A stretch of 64,000 bases of DNA, from positions 82,003,260-82,067,259 of the forward strand of contig NC_065530.1 in NCBI RefSeq assembly GCF_020184175.1. Reading direction: 5' to 3'. Source of the stretch: Aphis gossypii. Taxonomy: Eukaryota > Arthropoda > Insecta > Hemiptera > Aphididae. How positions within the stretch are numbered: position 1 is the first letter of the stretch; the number at the start of each line of letters is the position of its first letter. Position numbers and translations under genes: made by a program. Shown one piece after another: positions 53,571 to 64,000 of this stretch. A model generated the notes under the pieces. The model ran no database searches, was not told the origin of the DNA, and was given only the letters and a program-made list of their open reading frames with translations.

Positions 53571-54960
53571 GTCTAAAAAACAAATTGAGTAAGCCATCGT
53601 TGTTGTCGGTCTAAAAGAATGTGTCGAACACAAGCCTTGCCGCGCGTTGGAAAATATTATTATGTCGTCGCCGTTTTTGGGTCGAGGCGCATACCTGGCT
53701 GGCCGCGGTACGGTATGAACGTATTCTTTATACGTCGATAGGTATATCGTAAGCCATAACTGTTGGAAATATCATAAAAAAAATCTACCGCTCGCTTTCG
53801 GCGAACTGCACACCAAGAGCCGCACCGCGGGGGCAACTGTATCAAATTAACTCGTTCGATATAATATAATATAGGTAGTCGTATAGTGATGACGAGAGGA
53901 GAGAAACGAAAAATAATAATCATGAAATATATATAAATAGGTGTCGAAAACGAAAATCGGACGGAGGCGACCTGCAAACACGCCCCGGAATTAATAAGCC
54001 GCGCGAGACCTGCACAGCGGCGGTATATTATATAGACACTACATATAACAGCAAAACTCTATTTCCCACATGTAATAAAAATCGACGGCGGCGGCAAAGT
54101 CAAATAACCCCTCCGCGTCGGTCGGAGACCACCGGCCGGGGTGAAACAATAATGTACTGCTGTATATCCCGAGAAAGTAAAAAGCGTTTACGCCGTTTGT
54201 ATTATGTTATTATATCGTCTTCGTGTCATACGATTTATACAATTATTACGCTCGTATACGCAGAGGCACTTACCGGTTACCGGTTACCGCACCCCCGGGC
54301 ACGTCGCCGCCCTGCGGAACCGATTGACTTTAAGCGGCGGCCATTGTTTGCGCGTCACGAAAAACTCGCACGGCCTTTCCGCCACCGTGTCCGCCCGACG
54401 TGCGTGCTCCTCGTTCCGAGAACGTCGTCGCACTCTTAGCGGGTCCTACGTCTCCGCCCATATAACATAATATTATATTATAATACATATAAATACTTTT
54501 TTTTTATATATATTATTACGTTTCGTTTCCCTTCGCCCCACAACCCGCTCTACAGAATTTATTATTATATTATAATAATAATAATAATATGTAGGAGGTG
54601 GGCATGGAAATAATATAACGCGCCCGTCAACGGCGGTCTAACCGTTTTTACTGCACTGCACCCGGTCACTAGTCGTCGGCGAAGACGAATAAGATTACAT
54701 TGTTATGCCTAGCCGTAGGTGTCCTGTGGCGGGCGTCACGGGTTGACCGTATTCGGCCGTTGTACGCATAGGTATATGCCTAATTGATAATATGCGTGCG
54801 ACGGCTACTTAATATAATATTTTAGTGTGTATATTATAATACACCTCGGCCGACGTATTAATACGACGCTGCGACGAAACTCGTTTGTTATAATATATAT
54901 TATAATATAGCGAGATCGAAAAACCCTTTGAACAGAAAACCGGCAAACGAGACGAGTAGA
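53571..54960. promoter_or_regulatory. Long CpG-rich segment with a possible minus-strand first exon
   Basis: This is the largest CpG-rich island in the window. On the minus strand GTAACCG|gtaagtgcc at about 54270 is a good splice donor directly after very GC-rich sequence (54280-54440), compatible with a minus-strand first exon. The only ATG in that exon opens a frame of four codons. Frames of 88-105 codons on either strand show no recognisable domains. Confidence 0.35.
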
Positions 54961-56400
54961 AGGCGGTCAGCGCGTAAAGGAGTTTATCAATATTATTTTA
55001 CGCTTAAAATGCCCTTTTTCTATACTTCTACCGATTTCCCTCTAAACTTTTCCGATCGGTAGCCCAATATATCTTCGGGCTCGGTCGAGCACATTATATA
55101 TTCGGTGTTGATGGACTTTAATTAGGTACCTTACTTACAATAATAACACGCAGTAATGAACGCATATTACTATAAATATTAAAAAAATAGTCGGCGGCAG
55201 GTAGGTATCGGAAGACTTGTTTGAAATCCTAGCTAGGACCAAACCTGACGGTCCCCAACATAATCGCTTTCCTCCAATAAACTGGACTGTTCAAACTAAT
55301 TTAAGTTTCATGTACATTATAGTATATACAAAATTAACAACTTTAACAAATCCACCACTTCATACATAACATGATGTAATATATATATATATATATATTG
55401 TCCAATGGATCTGATGCCAAGAGTTTACATACTATAAAAGCAACGTTATGTAACCACTAACTTCTATTGTTCCATCACAAAATAACTTCATTAATTATTC
55501 CGTAGTATTATATTGCATAGTGGGCAGTATTGTGCAGTACAACGAACAAAAATGATGAAAAATTATTTTTGTCTATTTTTTATAAGTATAATTCAAACAT
55601 TATTACGTATCATATACGATATACGTTAAACACTGAAACTATCATAGAATATTGGCTACAAATTATCTATTATCTTTTTAAATGCAAGGATATTTGTTAT
55701 TTTAAAAAACAAAAAATATTCAACCGCGTTTCGTAATCAATTGATCAATATGAACATTTTTATTTTTCATTAATTTCGATGTATTATAATATGCGCATGG
55801 TTTATACATGTGATAATTCAAAATTGTGTAGAATTAGATTGGACAAAAACATAATTTTCGTGCTCAAAGATAAAACTATAAAATCTAAAGAGTGCAATTC
55901 GCATACCTATCCTAAAATATAAATTTTGATTTAGGCGCAACTGGTCCATGCCCACACGTCACACAGGAATCAAATATAATAATGATAATATTATTATTGT
56001 TATCGTGTAGCAGTATCATAGGTATTATATTATATGTATAATATACATTGTACGTATATATATATATATATATATGTCTCCATATAGTACAAAAACCACG
56101 TCTCGCCTAAAGAGTAAAAATGAATGTCAGCTGTATAATGTGTTGCAGCGCCGTCAAATCGAAAGTTTTCCACTAGAGTTGGTGCAAATAAACCTATTAC
56201 AAACGAAGAATAGAAATTAGTGAAAAAACAGTATCATATCACTCGCACTCATATTATATATGGCTCGTATCTCGAACCAACGATTTCGGATCTTTTTCAC
56301 CGTTTGCACCGTAGTAATATATATGTTGCACGTCTGCGAAAATCTTGTACACGTTATTATACATTATACCACCTATTATATATATACCTACATAATATAA
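54961..56400. other. AT-rich non-coding DNA
   Basis: TA microsatellites at about 55379-55399 and 56055-56074. No gene is seen. Confidence 0.5.
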
Positions 56401-57400
56401 TATATATACCGAATCTTCTGTTTAGGGTTCGGTGCAATGCGCACGTCACACGTTTGGCAGGTCTTCATGTTCGCTGGAGTGTGTGACACATGTCCACGCG
56501 GTGATCGCATGAATGCGATGATACGTTCTGGAGTTAATTTTTCGACGTTTCTAGGGGGTCTTGATCGCCGCCGTTAAACGTGTCTGTCAACAGTCCGTCG
56601 TTTCTCTTGTACATAAAATATTATGTATCTGTGTGTAGTAGTACGTGTACGAAAAATCATTTGCAGTACGACAAAAAATAATATAAATAATAATCTAAAA
56701 TTCCACTTGTTAACCGGCTCTATATACTTAATACTTATATATATCACCAGGATATACGCTCGTCTTTTGTCGAAGAATAATATTATAATGAAATCTAAAG
56801 AAGTATGACCGTGGGGGGAGGAGTAAAGTGGATTTGTTTCTTTCATTTTTTTTTTTTTTTTTGCTTACAAACACTTTTTCCCCTCTTTCGATATATACTT
56901 ATCTTTATAATATATATACATACACATAGATGTAGGTAAGCGCTCTCTCCTCGTCGGTCGGTCGCTTCTATCCACGCCCGTCGGCGACGACGAGGGACCA
57001 CTTCGCTACCAGTCTCGTGCGTACCTAACCTATATGTATAGACGAACCAATCATTATTTTGAGTAGCATCTTCACTGGAGTACTGGACACGATTGTTTTG
57101 TCCTTTGGCGCGTACGCGTCGTACCCGTGGCGGCCGTCGCAGCAGTCCCGTCTCGAAACGATCGTTAGCGAAAACGACGAGCCTTTTACCCGCGGACGAA
57201 CAGCGTTTCACTCGAATGAGCACTTAAAGTTTATTTGTTGTTATAGTTATTATTGTTATTATTATTGTGTGTATAGCTTGGACGAGCGTGTGTCCGTCGT
57301 TGCGTCCTAAATGCAAATCGGTCTAGCGAATACATAATTGAGTGTGAAAACTGCGTCGACCGTATAGTCTATATTATAATAATATAATATATATATTATA
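56400..57400. promoter_or_regulatory. CpG-rich segment with short open frame
   Basis: An acceptor-like tract (cttctgtttag) precedes an ATG at 56436 opening a 46-codon frame (MRTSHVWQVFMFAGVC at its start, TAA at about 56576). Longer frames at 56843-57223 (minus) and 57059-57310 (plus) overlap each other and show no family features. It is a candidate promoter or 5' exon region for the possible exons at 57570-59923. Confidence 0.3.
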
Positions 57401-57569
57401 TAGTTTAAAGCCCATTAAGCACGCCGTGCACATTTACGTGCGAGGTGAATATATAGCTACAATCTACAAAACATGTTCTCTACGTTTAATATTGTATATT
57501 ATATTAATATTTATCATAATATAACATATTACATACCTAACACGGTCTTATGCGCTTTTGTTGTTTCAG

Positions 57570-59923
57570 GCACGTTCCGGATTGCGTGTCTACAAACTCC
57601 ATCACTATACATTATATACATCTACGTTGCACCACTTATACGCCGACAAACTTTATTAATTCCATTCACCCCACGCGCTGATGCCAACTCCGCCCGATGT
57701 AAGTGTTATTATTCCTACTATATATTATGATGCCTTCCGAGTTTTCTTTCCGACCTTCAGTCTATAACCTTTGTATTCATCTATTAAACTGCAATATTTT
57801 TGTTTAGAAATCACACTCATTACATCAACAATATTTTTTTGTAATACCACATATTGTAGCTGATTGTATCCAATGCGCTTTGTACTACTATATTGTATAT
57901 TTGCACTTCATAGCTAGATCACGATATTCGAGATTGAACGTCATATAGCATTCTGATTTTTTACAGTGATCATGTCAGTTCGAATAATACATTATAACCT
58001 AAAAAATATAACAACACGATATCACGGGTACTGACGTAACACGAACCCACTAATATGTAAAATATAAATTCAAATTTATTGAGATTAACCATGGTTTGGT
58101 ATTCAACGATATGGAATATAATACATCAGTTTTATTATACATATACTTACTTTTATGCTGATCCATTAATAATAGCATACGTCTTGTTTTAATAATGATT
58201 TTAATTACTATATTTATTATGCACATACATTGTGCTATTATAATAAAAATATAATACATATATATATACGAAAGCTTTGATAAGATAATTTACTAAATAA
58301 ATAGATTAGTATATATTTACTAAATTTGCACAGGTACGATTTTTTTTTGTCAGTCTTTTTTTTGCAACTTAATCAACCGAATACACTCACATTATTATAC
58401 AGAGTAGTTATATTGTAGTTTAAAAATATTATGTATTACATTCATTCGAATACGAAACAACTATTGGTGATTTTTAATATTGCGAAATAAATTGTGTTAT
58501 AGCTGTTATAGCCTTATAGGTCGTGTTTTATAAAAAATTCACTTCACATTTAATTTGCAACTAAAATAAAAAAATTATATTACATAGGTACCATCAAAGT
58601 TATATTTACATAATGTTGTTAATTGATTGTACTTATTTCAACTACATACAGTGCCTAATGAGATTGTTTGTTGTTTAGTCTTAAGTATTTCTATACTTAC
58701 TATAAGTATGAAATTGAAATAATAATTATTCACCTTAAATTGTTAACTCCGGACGAACTACCTGCAGTATTTCATTGTGAATAGCTTCTTGACGAGTCAG
58801 TCTTGACTCTTGAGTACGTACTTTACAATTATTTAGAAGATAGAATATGCCCATCGTATTATATTAATCAGCAAATATTTATACATTATATATGTATTAC
58901 ACACGTAGGTACTCAAGATGGAATATAAATGGGATGATAAAAAAATCTTAGGAATTTATTGTGTTTTACTATTCAAATATTATTGTTAAAAGATTTTATA
59001 CTGTTATTGTGTCGAAAAATCTTTCATTTAATTAAAGCCTAAAAATGTCGATACAAAAATATTGGTGACGTTTTATATACCTAAAATAAATTTAATAATT
59101 CCTATACATAGCAATACAAATATACAGTAATTGCATGTTATAAGTTAGTTGAAACAAGTACACAAAGCAAGTATAGGCACTAATAAGTAGTAAGCCTCAT
59201 AAAACTTCTCAAAGTGTGTATTACTGTCTGTCTGTGTATACAGATCCGAATAATATGCTCTTAAACCCAACTCGCAGTGGTGATCCTATAACAACAATAA
59301 TTTTAATCTCGCACTAATATTTTTGTTATGCAGCCGAGCGTTGTTCGGTAGGTCGCGTTCTGGCTGCAGAAACGTCCGTCAATGCAGGCTACAACTGCAG
59401 AGGTCTTATTGTGAGTAGATTTAATCTCCTGCTCGACACTTTAATAGCCATCAGCGCTGTTTATTGCATTAGACATGTGGCACGTAGGACGTTAACACAA
59501 TAATAATAATAATAATATAATATCACATCGTTGCTGAGTATAATAATATGAAATAATAATAATAATAATAATAATAATATGTTTCCCGTGAAATGCGGGT
59601 AAAACTGCGTGCGACAAAGTGAAAGTAATTATTATTATATTGTTGTTGCAGCTACGGCCTTTTGTAGAAGTAGGTATATAGTTTATACGTCGTTTTATAT
59701 AATATGCAATACACCGTCACATATATTGTATATAGGGGTAGAATCACGCTGTTTTTGTATATTATGTATAATATATATTATATTTGTGAACTGCCCCTGG
59801 GCCAAATCCGTCGTATACTTTGTGTATAAACGGACGGAAGTCGGACCAGCCGAGTAAATGTTATTATTGCAGACTGGCATCATATTATGTACCAGGATTT
59901 GGATCGCTGGTCCGGGATTCTGA
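57570..59923 (+). other. Candidate chain of three plus-strand exons
   Basis: Exon-like pieces are 57570-57698 (acceptor tgttgtttcag, donor gtaagt), 59334-59410 (acceptor tttgttatgcag, donor gtgagt) and from 59873 (acceptor ttattattgcag). Their phases fit: the first is open only in the frame ending one base into a codon, the second continues it open, and the third gives 16 more codons then TGA at 59921-59923. The peptide (for example VAPLIRRQTLLIPF and ERCSVGRVLAAETSVNAG) is not recognised and no initiation exon could be fixed. A non-coding RNA or 5' UTR exons are equally possible. The introns between hold nothing else. Confidence 0.3.
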
Positions 59924-59944
59924 TCGATCAGACCAGCGCGAATC
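59896..59944 (+). other. Imperfect hairpin
   Basis: CGCTGGTC at 59905-59912 pairs with GACCAGCG at 59931-59938, and GATT/AATC pair outside an internal loop. The 18-base loop contains the perfect palindrome TGATCGATCA. It could fold in RNA or serve as a paired protein site. Confidence 0.4.
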
Positions 59945-62120
59945 TCTTTTTATCGTTTGATTAAAATACAAATTGTAAATTATACATCGCGTTCGTATAT
60001 ATATGTAGGTAAATGCAGTGTACGCGTCGTGTTTAATGTCATATGTGCCACAGGGTGGTGTCTCTGCGGGATTTATTTTTTTTATTCCAAAATCACGGAA
60101 AAAGTCACTACGATATTTTTTTCATTATTATTAAATTTTTTCTGGTACAAAACACCAAACGAAACGGCTGATTTCTAAGAGGAATAAACAATGGGCCGTT
60201 TTGCTCCGGGCGAGTACTTCGCGTGATCAGTTTATATTACATTATATTATGTTGACGAATTACGCGCGACTGTTTTTATTCGCAGCTGGTCCGTTTAGTT
60301 TTTTTTTTCGTGTCCTATAACTACGCTAACGATCCGCCGTTTTTTTAATAATATAGTCTAAAACCGCATGACACCGACTGGCTTTGAGAACAAAAAATCA
60401 ATCCGAACCGATCGGTGTGAGAAATAATGTGCAGTAATTGCCGAAGCAGTCGTCCGTACTAAACGGTATATTATTTTATTATTATTACCTATACGACTTA
60501 AACACAAGTACCTACCTACATAACGCGTGGATAAGACTTTAAGGGCCGTTATAAAATATTTTCTTAAACGTCGTAGCGTATTGCTTACTTGGCTACTTAT
60601 AATATTTTGCACAACATAGTACGTAACTAACTAATATTTAATAATAAACTTTTATGATATTCATGGAATTAAATATTTGTAATATAATATTAAATATTAC
60701 TGACATTTATAATTCGGGTTATAAATTATTATAATTCTTTATTTAAGTAAACATTATACATATATATATATATATATATAATATAAATTTCCTGAGAAGT
60801 ATCTAAAATGCCTTTAGTTGTTGATTAATGACTGTAATATATCATTTAATATAATATTACAGTATCTTATTAGAAATTTAGAAATATTGTCGTAAGTACA
60901 ATTATTTAGAAATCATTATAATTGTTTAAATTTTCACGCAGGCAATATTTTACACAGTTATAACTTTATAAAATGTATGAAAGTTTGTATGCAACACATT
61001 CTATTAAATTATCTTCAATGACATGGAATCTGGGTTCGACTGTAATGACGTAATTTAAATTTTTTTTTAATCCATCCACTTTTTAAAACGAACAATCATT
61101 ATTGACTAGTCAATCATGACATAGCCTAATTGAGGGTTGGTCAAAAGGTTCTATTGCTAAAATTTATAAATTCGAATTAAATATCGATTCTTTTGAAAAA
61201 AACAAAGGGAAATTAAGTTTTAAGGTCATAATAGATCAAAAGTAATATTTTTTAGTTAAATCAGCATTCAATAATGACTAATTAATCCAAAAAGAATTTT
61301 TTCATATTCTATAAAAATGATGGTATAATTGGTATATAAATATTCAAAATGAAGAATTAAATTTTTTCCGTTGTTATAGGCATACATGTGCAAGGGATTT
61401 CAATATACTATTTGAATAGGCACTAATAATTAATTGTATACTAAAAAGAATTAGATACTATACTTTTTCTATAAACAATTCTAAGGTTATTATAATTTCA
61501 TGTTTTGGATTATACAAATAAACTAAATAACAAAACTATTTTATTTCTTCTATATACGTTTTATATTCTACAACACAAAAAATAACAGTATGTTTTAACG
61601 TTATCTACAATAGCTTATAGTGAAAAATGAAAACTGGTGCAAAAAACACTAAACGCCTTAGAATTATTATCACAATATATTGTTGTATATAGAAACTAAA
61701 GATTATTCGGGACGGTTTTTGGGCAGTTCAAATTATTTTAATCACCGAATAAAAGTGAAAATAAAAATATTATTGCCGAGCTTAGATAATTTCACCGGGT
61801 ACATGTACGTAAATAAGTATAATATTGTGATATGTCGACCCACCGCAATGCGTACGGCACGTGGTAAATACCGCAACGGGGCGAGGGTGATGATAATAAC
61901 AATGAAATGTTTTACACTTATATAATGTACACGAGCTGTGTAGAGCGGTTTTAGAAAGCCGAAAAATCGGCTAAGACACATTTTTTCACCGATTCGCGCG
62001 TGAAGATTTACGACGACTTACCAATACATATATACGGATATATAGTGTATAACGACACACAACACATTACACTATAATACCATAATATGATTATTATTAT
62101 TATTATTATTGTTATACCAT
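59924..62120. other. Mixed AT-rich non-coding DNA
   Basis: TA microsatellite at about 60761-60780. A pyrimidine tract with ttcgcag near 60286 resembles a splice acceptor but could not be linked to an exon. Nothing else is seen. Confidence 0.4.
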
Positions 62121-62860
62121 ATGTCCATGTATATGTGGTATAAACGCGCGTGGGGGGCAGGGGGGCATACTCCAGTACTTGTAATTCTCGTAGAAAGCGA
62201 ACGCGTATTTATGTGTGTGGTACAAAAGGAGACGTCATATCGTTCGGCGAATTCATTGTGTTATTAATTTGTCCGCAATAAAAATGCACTTTCTCTCGGG
62301 CCACCCGCCGGCCGGAAAACAAAAGCCGGTTACAAATTTTCGGACGGGGGCGAAAGTGAAACGATTTGTACCCCCGCGGTCGTTTGTCAGATTTCGGTCC
62401 GGAAAATCGCCGTGCCCCGACGATCGCTCGCGCCGCAACTACGACACGGTGGTGGTATATACGCGTATTATGTACCCTACTCGAGCAGCCACCCACCCAC
62501 CCACATACCCATCAACATGTGCCTATCAACTAAATAATCTCGTGTGGTGCGTTAAACCTATAAATGTATATATACATAAACTGGAAAGAGAGGCACGTCA
62601 GGTGCAGCTAATAAGCCCGTCAAGACCACCTTACCTATACATTATGATATATAATATGTGCAACGGAGACGCACCTGCGACGGTTGAGCCCGACGCGAAT
62701 GTTACTTTTGTGTTTAAGTGTAGTAGTACTTACAATAATAATAATAATAGTATAAAAGTACCACGTACCGTCACGTGAATACGACGAGCGATTTGTGTCC
62801 CGCGACGATGATATTGTCTGATTTAATGATGTCGCGATCGCGATTTTCACCAAGCACATC
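62121..62860. promoter_or_regulatory. CpG-rich segment
   Basis: A GC-rich island holds a 187-codon frame on the plus strand (62215-62778) and overlapping frames of 61-109 codons on the minus strand. The long frame starts at a non-ATG codon, passes through CCCACC and AAT microsatellites and has no domain signature, so it is taken as chance openness in GC-rich DNA. It is a candidate promoter. Confidence 0.3.
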
Positions 62861-64000
62861 GTACAACATATAACATAATATAATGTATAGTTACGATCAT
62901 ACAAGCGCTTGTTATTATTATTGTATGCGATTTTATACGAGTATAGGTGCACTACCACCATCAATAACTTATGTGATATTTTTTTCCGCTCGGGGCTACG
63001 TTAAACGAGAATATGATGGCTTACATAGTATACATATATATAATAACAGTATAAAGATAGAGGCGATTTACCAAACCTTCATGTTTTCCTTTAATAATGA
63101 TTTGTAATATAATTAATACTAGATAGGAAATTACATCTGTTTCATATTATAAAACTTATAGGTAATGAAAATAATCTTTGAGGACCTTATTATCCTTTGT
63201 AAGCACATATTATATACTTACATATATAATAGATAATTCAGAAACTACAATATTTATAGAATTTTTAGTAGAAACGATTCGTTTTTCATTTGAAAATAAA
63301 ATAAATTCATATCACTATAAAAGATATAACACTCTTTAAATAACACATTTAACCTTAAGTATAATTATTATACTTAAAAATTTCAATAAATCAAAATTCA
63401 AATAAATTCATGTATGAAAAATAGGGATGAGCATTACTTAAAATACTATTAAATTTAATAATAATAATATTTAATCGAAATTCGAATACCTAGGTAGTGT
63501 TAGGTATACGTTTCTTTAGTATAGATATAGGTACAGTATTCAATTAATTTTTTTGAATCATACTGACATGAAAACTGTTGATTATCTCGTAAGACGGAGT
63601 AAACTTTTATTCATTTTATATGATTTTTTGAAATCTACATGAAGTATGAGCATTCACATATTCAACTTGGTTTGTTTGAATAACAACTTATTAGTCATAT
63701 TTCTATGAATTTACAATTTTTATAAACTAATTTCCATCAGAAATATGGTCTAAAATTCATAACCGACTGAGTTACAACTGCTTAATATTTGAGTGAGTAA
63801 ATACAATTTTTATCGTTTTTTAAAAAAAAAATAAAAATATTGACACTCGTATAGTTTGAGTGATTCCTCTTTAAATATTCGGATATGCTTCTTCTTATCT
63901 CTAAAACCTTTTTATTTTAAAACTTATGATTTAGATGTAACGCAGTGGCTTTTGGTTGAGATTAGCGGCATATATTTTACATATAAGAACGGAAGTACTG
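62861..64000. other. AT-rich non-coding DNA
   Basis: Nothing recognisable is seen up to the end of the window. Confidence 0.5.

Noticed and set aside
62215..62778. 187-codon plus-strand frame
   Set aside because: It begins at a non-ATG codon, crosses microsatellites and has no recognisable domain. Openness is expected in CpG-rich DNA.

Overview
The window looks like nuclear DNA of a sap-feeding hemipteran, most likely an aphid. The evidence is strong AT richness, genes split by canonical GT-AG introns, AATAAA signals close behind stop codons, many microsatellites and local CpG-rich patches. The species assignment is inference. No rRNA, tRNA, CRISPR or bacterial-type gene was seen. All exon joins below were made by hand from splice sites and reading phase.

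Left part (1-15.2 kb): after a possible terminal exon cut by the window edge (about 97-314) there are two minus-strand genes for secreted-type, low-complexity proteins (2934-6650 and 14051-15211). Each begins with a short exon coding for a hydrophobic leader. All their introns are phase 1, and each protein ends in a long lysine/acidic/serine tail. In the first gene the tail is made of two alternating repeat types in the order A-A-B-A-B'.

Middle (16.6-30.7 kb): a small two-exon gene (72 aa) on the plus strand, then a ten-exon plus-strand gene (22065-30706) for a 12-helix major facilitator transporter that resembles the SLC49/FLVCR group. The first exon of the transporter is not certain. The first exon of the small gene ends in a compatible phase and could be shared.

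Right part (30.7-64 kb): mostly AT-rich non-coding DNA broken by CpG-rich segments (about 35.0-35.8, 37.9-39.0, 43.0-43.6, 51.4-52.1, 53.6-55.0, 56.4-57.4 and 62.1-62.9 kb). These may be promoters or first exons of a gene or genes lying mainly outside the window. Between 45.7 and 50.1 kb lies the most striking object: two inverted arms, each built of about 266-bp tandem repeats, flanking a complete four-exon minus-strand gene. That gene codes for a protein with two C2H2 zinc fingers, five 39-residue repeats and an unrecognised C-terminal region. It resembles a foldback-type or reduced Polinton-like mobile element carrying a DNA-binding protein. A decayed non-LTR retrotransposon 3' end sits beside it at 50.56-50.93 kb.
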